From: Chloromonas sp. AAM2
Taxonomy: Eukaryota; Chlorophyta; Chlorophyceae; Chlamydomonadales; Chlamydomonadaceae
NCBI GenBank assembly: GCA_004335635.1
Contig: QAXH01000485.1
Coordinates: 1 to 12,324, forward strand
DNA length: 12,324 nucleotides
Direction: 5' to 3'
Position 1 is the stretch's first letter. The number at the start of each line of letters is the position of its first letter. Positions 10,201-12,324 of this stretch are shown here, piece by piece. The translations under genes and the position numbers were made by a program. The notes under the pieces are model-generated. The model saw nothing but the letters and a program-made list of their open reading frames with translations. It ran no database searches and was not told where the DNA came from.

Positions 10201-11882
10201 CTGACCTGCTTGGCTGATCATGCGCAGGTAAGCGAAGGCCGCCCCAACGGGCGCCAGGCCACATCCCGGCTCCGCTGTGAGTCCTGCTTCTGTCAAACTG
10301 ATGGTGATGGTGAACAGGAATGCGCCGCTGTTCTGCGAGTAGCCGTCCTCGTCTATGCCCGCACACACCTCCGTAGCCCAGCCGCGCGACTGAAGGTAAG
10401 CAGAGGCAGACGCACTGGCAGCAGTGATCGAGTGTGTTGGTGAGCGGGCAGGTACCGGTCGGAAGTGAAAACATAGTCCAACACTGCAAAGTATTAATTG
10501 CATCCACGGTACTCAAACGCGGTATGGCAAAGCAGCAGCAAAATGCAATTGAAGTGGACTGTACACCACAACAAAGCAGCTGCCAGAACGACGGAGCTCG
10601 TTGACAGGCTCGTGACTGACCGTCCCGTCGACCCCGTGTGCACGTCCCGCACACCTTGAGATAGGACAGCAGTGAGCCGGGCCCCTCGTGGCCCACTAGG
10701 TGCGACACGTAGTGCTCCGCCTTCGCCCCGTAGTGCGGCCACATGCACGGCAGCTGGAAGGTAAGCGACACCTCGTGCATGTCGCGCACAGCAGGCATCA
10801 CGTACAGACCGCGACCCTGGGGGTGACAATTAATGCATACAGGCACATGATCGTAGCCATCATCAGCATCATGCGATGTGTCAGTGGGCTCAACCATGCC
10901 TCCTGGCGGGCGCTCAATTGACACTCACACACACAGGTGTGATAAAGTGCAGACAATTCGCACAGGCACATGATCAGCAGCGCCATCACATGCAGGTGGC
11001 CAAACAATGAATGCGGCAAGGCCGGGTATTGAATCTGGAAAAAGAAAGTAGTAGGGGCGACATGACAGTGACAGGTACGTGCTAGAGTGAATCGCTTGGC
11101 ATGCAGTGAAACCAAGCGTGGATTGCGTGTGCTCTGATGTCCAGTGGCTGCACATGAAGATAATATATCATAATGTGCCCTGCTTGACATCCCCCAGTTT
11201 TTGGCACTGCTCCAAGTAACAAGTCAGTCGCACCTGGAAGGGCGGGGCCATGCCTGCGAAGGTGGGCCTGGGCCCCCGGCCGGTGGGCAGGCCATCAAAC
11301 AACTCCTGAACCCAGCCCTGCGCACAGCAGGGAGCACCGAACTGAGGCCTTGTACACACACGAGGCCCAGCACATGCAGCACCAGTGACAGGTGACGCAT
11401 GTCGTGTCATGGAGTCACAGACTAAGAGGGTCTCCAGCAATCGCTCATACCCGGCGGCAATGACGGTTGCCCAACAGCGCTGTGGGTTGACTTTGACCTC
11501 AAATCAAATAACCGAGTGAATGATACGGTGTCTTACAAAGCGGAGTGCAGTTGCAGTCTTTAGAAGGAGTTTCCTCTGACCATTTTGCTGCTCACGTGCC
11601 TTGTCTTAGTTTCTGGTTGTTCAACACCCTACCCTCTCCCTCGCTTTGTCTTGCCCCTTATCCCTGTGTTTCTGTGCCCATGCCCCTGTGCCCATGTCCC
11701 TGTGCTCTGATCCCTGTGTTCCTTGACCCTGTGCCCTTATCCCTGTGCCCATGTCCCTGTGCCCATGTCCCTGTGCTTATGTCCCTGTGCCCATGTCCCT
11801 GTGCCCATGTCCCACCTGCAGGGTGTCCAGCGGCTCCCCGCCCAGCAGCACCAGGCTCATGCGCTCCGCACTGTACTGCTGC
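3334..11882 (-). CDS. NRDC: Nardilysin-like M16A zinc metallopeptidase, C-terminal four-fifths, 17 exons
   Basis: This gene is cut at its 5' end by the window edge. Joining 17 exons from 11882 to the TAA at 3336-3334 gives 842 residues in one frame. Family segments in order: Y-S-A-E-R-M-S-L-V-L-L-G-G-E-P-L (3-18), H-L-V-G-H-E-G-P-G-S-L-L (89-100), G-P-Q-E-W-V (166-171), E-P-W-F-N (in exon 8664-8831), a W-H-K-L-D block, and E-P-A-Y-N-A-L-R-T-Q-Q-Q-L-G-Y (629-643). In that last block R636 and Y643 correspond to the IDE substrate-contacting Arg/Tyr pair. M16A enzymes cleave peptides inside a two-halved chamber. The HxxEH zinc site lies in the missing N-terminal part, so activity cannot be judged. 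G-x-E-P-L, E-P-W-F and the strand after W-H-K-L-D resemble plant nardilysin more than IDE. There is no signal peptide in view and no PTS1 tail (it ends K-A-P-A). Introns without a separate entry hold nothing I recognise. Confidence 0.92.
3825..3885 (-). CDS. NRDC: Nardilysin-like peptidase, small exon
   Basis: The acceptor is CTTGCAG and the donor CAG|GTATGG. A split Arg codon enters and 20 codons follow, Y-D-F-L-A-R-E-A-E-V (729-748), matching the Y-x-F-x-x-x-x-E-A-E helix near the C-terminus of plant nardilysin. Confidence 0.9.
4019..4100. repeat. 42-bp imperfect tandem duplication in an intron
   Basis: A near-identical block starting CCCACTCNCACACATACCAA occurs at 4019 and 4061. It lies in the 3886-4184 intron of the peptidase gene, about 85 nt from the 5' splice site. 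Confidence 0.75.
4185..4310 (-). CDS. NRDC: Nardilysin-like peptidase exon
   Basis: The acceptor is TTCCCCAG and the donor GAGAG|GTGGGC. Split codons sit at both ends. It encodes residues 687-727, including the M-T-A-A-E-L-D helix and the R-H-W-D-H-I-W-N-E helix that aligns with the W-x-x-I-x-x-x-R-Y segment of the family. Confidence 0.92.
4660..4784 (-). CDS. NRDC: Nardilysin-like peptidase exon
   Basis: The acceptor is TCGCAG and the donor AA|GTGAGT, in phase 2. Residues 645-685 run V-H-T-G-S-R-L-T-H-G-V-L-G-F-C-V-V-V-V-S-S, the buried beta-strand after the L-G-Y motif, followed by the R-V-E-E-F-L helix. Confidence 0.92.
4922..5097. repeat. 25-bp minisatellite, seven units, in an intron
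   Basis: Seven 25-bp units start at 4922, 4947, 4972, 4997, 5023, 5048 and 5073, with a single extra C at 5022. Units begin CGTGCTTCACCAT and end CTGTCA; neighbouring units form CACGTG. The array lies in the peptidase intron 4785-5118, starting about 21 nt inside the 5' splice site. On the transcribed strand several units read CAGGTAGG, a good 5' splice-site match. Confidence 0.95.
5119..5229 (-). CDS. NRDC: Nardilysin-like peptidase exon with the conserved LRT-QLGY motif
   Basis: The acceptor is CTACCAG and the donor ACG|GTGAGG, phase 0 at both ends. Residues 608-644 include D-Q-L-V-Y-E-P-A-Y-N-A-L-R-T-Q-Q-Q-L-G-Y. R636 and Y643 match the Arg and Tyr that hold substrate next to the zinc site in IDE; the IDE Phe four residues before the Arg is Tyr here. 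Confidence 0.95.
5498..5717 (-). CDS. NRDC: Nardilysin-like peptidase exon
   Basis: The acceptor is CCCTGCAG and the donor CAG|GTACAA. One split base and 73 codons encode residues 535-607: C-H-L-E-V-F-C-H-G-N, a family hallmark strand starting the last M16 domain, then a variable Ala/Cys-rich helix and the N-C-A-I-E-S-Y-Y-Q strand. Confidence 0.93.
6141..6170. repeat. 10-bp tandem repeat beside a 5' splice site
   Basis: Three units of CATCAC(A/G)TGC lie in the 5718-6177 intron, beginning seven bases inside the donor on the transcribed strand. A diverged fourth copy (6171-6180) overlaps the donor itself. Confidence 0.75.
6178..6311 (-). CDS. NRDC: Nardilysin-like peptidase exon
   Basis: The acceptor is TACTGCAG and the donor AGAC|GTGAGC, phase 2. 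Residues 490-533 cover V-S-K-H-A-N-Y-E-R-L-Y-A-L-C and the L-E-D-V-Q-G-H-V-K helix. Reading past the donor meets a stop at once, which supports the splice site. Confidence 0.92.
6770..6921 (-). CDS. NRDC: Nardilysin-like peptidase exon
   Basis: The acceptor is TCCGCAG and the donor CAG|GTAAAC. It enters in phase 1 and encodes residues 440-489: V-E-L-K-I-D-G-F-S-H-K-L-P-L-L, the domain-3 strand and helix, ending with Y-R-N-M-N-M-Q. The last segment matches F-R-N-T-N-M in plant nardilysin. Confidence 0.92.
7145..7224. repeat. ATCT microsatellite, 20 units
   Basis: There are twenty tetranucleotide units of ATCT, two of them GTCT (7157 and 7173). The transcribed strand carries GATA-type repeats. 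The array lies in the 6922-7252 intron, starting 27 nt inside the 5' splice site; diverged pieces continue toward the donor. Confidence 0.97.
7253..7465 (-). CDS. NRDC: Nardilysin-like peptidase exon
   Basis: The acceptor is CCCTCAG and the donor ACAGG|GTGGGT, phase 1 at both ends. Residues 369-438 include V-W-H-K-L-D, the P-R-A-S-A-F-L-R-L strand, and L-L-E-D-A-L-N-E-D-A-Y-L-A-D-V-A-G-L, a strongly conserved helix of the third M16 domain. Confidence 0.94.
8008..8269 (-). CDS. NRDC: Nardilysin-like peptidase exon with Ala/Gln-rich insert
   Basis: The acceptor is GACCTGCAG and the donor CAG|GTAGAC, phase 1. Residues 281-367 contain the M-H-L-P-P-P-N-P-Y-I-A-T-D-F segment that links the two halves of M16A enzymes. 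An Ala/Gln/Glu-rich stretch (about 329-350) follows that I do not know from relatives, then the P-P-R-L-V-R-D strand. Confidence 0.9.
8664..8831 (-). CDS. NRDC: Nardilysin-like peptidase exon
   Basis: The acceptor is AATGCAG and the donor AAG|GTGCGA, phase 0. Residues 225-280 (V-S-E-V-L-S-A-M-Q-P to A-W-T-K) include E-D-V-E-P-W-F-N. E-P-W-F or E-P-W-Y at this place is typical of nardilysin and related M16A proteins. Confidence 0.92.
9365..9478 (-). CDS. NRDC: Nardilysin-like peptidase exon
   Basis: The acceptor is TGACACAG and the donor CTG|GTGAGA, phase 0. The 38 codons (187-224) begin with four Glu and continue to P-S-H-V-L-A-A-E-Y-L, matching the Y-P-x-x-x-V-x-x-x-x-Y helix of the family. 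Confidence 0.92.
9799..9860 (-). CDS. NRDC: Nardilysin-like peptidase, small exon
   Basis: The acceptor is CGTTGCAG and the donor CAG|GTGCGG. Two split bases complete a Gly codon, then P-Q-E-W-V-W-Q-E-M-A-R-I-A-D-M-K-F-R-Y-Q (residues 167-186). G-P-Q-E-W-V/I is a very well conserved M16A segment and fixes the splice junction. Confidence 0.94.
10206..10389 (-). CDS. NRDC: Nardilysin-like peptidase exon
   Basis: The acceptor is CTTACCTTCAG. The donor is GCAG|GTCAGG, phase 1, with an unusual C at intron position +3; the reading of the next exon requires it. Residues 105-165 include R-G-W-A-T-E-V-C-A-G and F-T-I-T-I-S-L-T-E-A-G-L. The following helix is unusually Gly/Pro-rich and a few residues longer than in relatives. 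Confidence 0.91.
10655..10816 (-). CDS. NRDC: Nardilysin-like peptidase exon with the HEGPGSLL motif
   Basis: The acceptor is ACCCCCAG and the donor AAG|GTGTGC, phase 0. Its 54 codons (51-104) encode L-Y-V-M-P-A-V-R-D-M-H-E-V-S-L-T-F and Y-V-S-H-L-V-G-H-E-G-P-G-S-L-L-S-Y-L-K. The second block is the M16A signature beside the IDE exosite. Confidence 0.95.
11234..11317 (-). CDS. NRDC: Nardilysin-like peptidase exon
   Basis: The acceptor is TGCGCAG and the donor CAG|GTGCGA, phase 0. Residues 23-50, G-W-V-Q-E-L-F-D-G-L to A-P-P-F-Q, match the W-V-x-E-L-F helix and the P-F-Q segment of M16A enzymes. Confidence 0.92.
11662..11810. repeat. 14-bp G/C-triplet minisatellite in an intron
   Basis: Ten or so imperfect copies of CCCTGTGCCCATGT are present, with clean 14-bp units at 11684, 11698, 11727, 11741, 11755, 11769, 11783 and 11797. 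On the transcribed strand each full unit carries two G-triplets. The array runs straight into the 5' splice site at 11815. Confidence 0.93.
11816..11882 (-). CDS. NRDC: Nardilysin-like peptidase, first visible exon
   Basis: The acceptor is TTGTTTCAG and the donor CAG|GTGGGA. One split base precedes 22 codons, Q-Q-Y-S-A-E-R-M-S-L-V-L-L-G-G-E-P-L-D-T-L-Q. This is the strand in the first M16 domain that follows the zinc-binding helix. A second AG four bases further in would remove one Gln and change the phase; the upstream exon needed to choose is outside the window. Confidence 0.9.
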
Positions 11883-12324
11883 CTGAAACAACACACCAGG
11901 CAACGACATAACACAACACACAGCCACCGCTCGAGCTCAACATTGCTCGTGAAGCGTTCGACGAAGCAGTGGCCATGATGGTGGTTTGTCTAAGCGAGAG
12001 CCAGGCTGGTGAACGTCTATCATCCTTACACAGGTCTGTGTTGATCAGCGTCACACATGCATGGCCGCCGGTGCCGGTGCTTGTGGTGCAGGTATATCAG
12101 TGCGTGAACTGCCAGCGTGTTGTTGCGCTGCCTCCCTCTGTCCTGGCATCACTATCAAGCGCCCATGGCCTTAGCTGTTGTATGCTGGAAGGTCGCAGCG
12201 ACATGCTCACTGCCAGTGGTTTTTCATCATTACAGGTCCTGGCATGGCCTTTCCTTCCTGTTAGTAGTCCTGTATGTGCTGTCTGATGTCCTGGCATGGC
12301 CTTTCCTTCCTGTTAGTAGTCCTG
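11883..12324 (-). other. Partial intron of the peptidase gene, upstream of the first visible exon
   Basis: No frame on the - strand here matches the segment that should precede Y-S-A-E-R-M in M16A enzymes, so at least 442 nt is intron. It holds the 52-bp-period repeat at its far end and nothing else I recognise. Confidence 0.7.
12236..12324. repeat. 37-bp direct repeat, 52-bp period, running off the window
   Basis: A 37-bp block beginning GTCCTGGCATGGCC is identical at 12236-12272 and 12288-12324, with a 15-bp spacer. The second copy ends exactly at the window edge, so more copies may follow. Confidence 0.9.

Noticed and set aside
10817..11233. Imperfect duplication around ACAGGCACATGATC in an intron
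   Set aside because: Only a core of about 14 bp is shared and the flanks are too diverged to call a repeat unit.
11545..11911. Cys/Pro-rich repeat open frames on the + strand
   Set aside because: They are readings of the 14-bp minisatellite plus the antisense of a peptidase exon; no start context and no homology.
1..12324. CRISPR array, operon, phage or other prokaryotic system
   Set aside because: The repeats are intronic minisatellites without unique spacers, and the genes are spliced and eukaryotic.

Overview
The window is eukaryotic nuclear DNA, moderately GC-rich, with short spliced exons separated by introns of about 130 to 540 nt. Almost every 3' splice site is a CAG, many 5' splice sites are GTGNG, and TGTAA motifs lie downstream of both stop codons. 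TGTAA is the usual green-algal polyadenylation signal. This, together with proteins that most resemble plant-type family members, suggests a chlorophycean green alga (Volvox/Haematococcus-like). The species cannot be fixed from the sequence.

There are two genes, converging tail to tail, and both are cut by the window edges at their 5' ends. On the + strand, positions 1-1889 hold the last five exons (289 codons) of a plant-type D111/G-patch-family nucleolar protein. It has a conserved WWG block, Lys-rich nuclear/nucleolar localisation tracts and a C-terminal module resembling the end of LYAR. Its G-patch would lie upstream of the window. On the - strand, positions 11882 down to 3334 hold the last 17 exons (842 codons) of an M16A zinc metallopeptidase, closest to plant nardilysin and related to insulin-degrading enzyme. 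Its N-terminal HxxEH-type domain would lie beyond position 12324. I rebuilt all 17 exons; every junction keeps frame, and the joined product matches the family from end to end.

The space between the genes (1890-3333) holds the two 3' UTRs and a few small repeats. No promoter of either gene is in the window. The peptidase introns carry several tandem repeats: a 14-bp G-triplet array, a GATA-type microsatellite, a 25-bp minisatellite and a 10-bp array. All four begin within about 30 nt of a 5' splice site. A 52-bp-period repeat runs off the right edge.

The two genes have no evident functional link, and I found no sign of an undescribed multi-gene system. The points worth a second look concern intron repeats, possible decoy splice sites, G-quadruplex potential and the C-terminal module of the G-patch protein.
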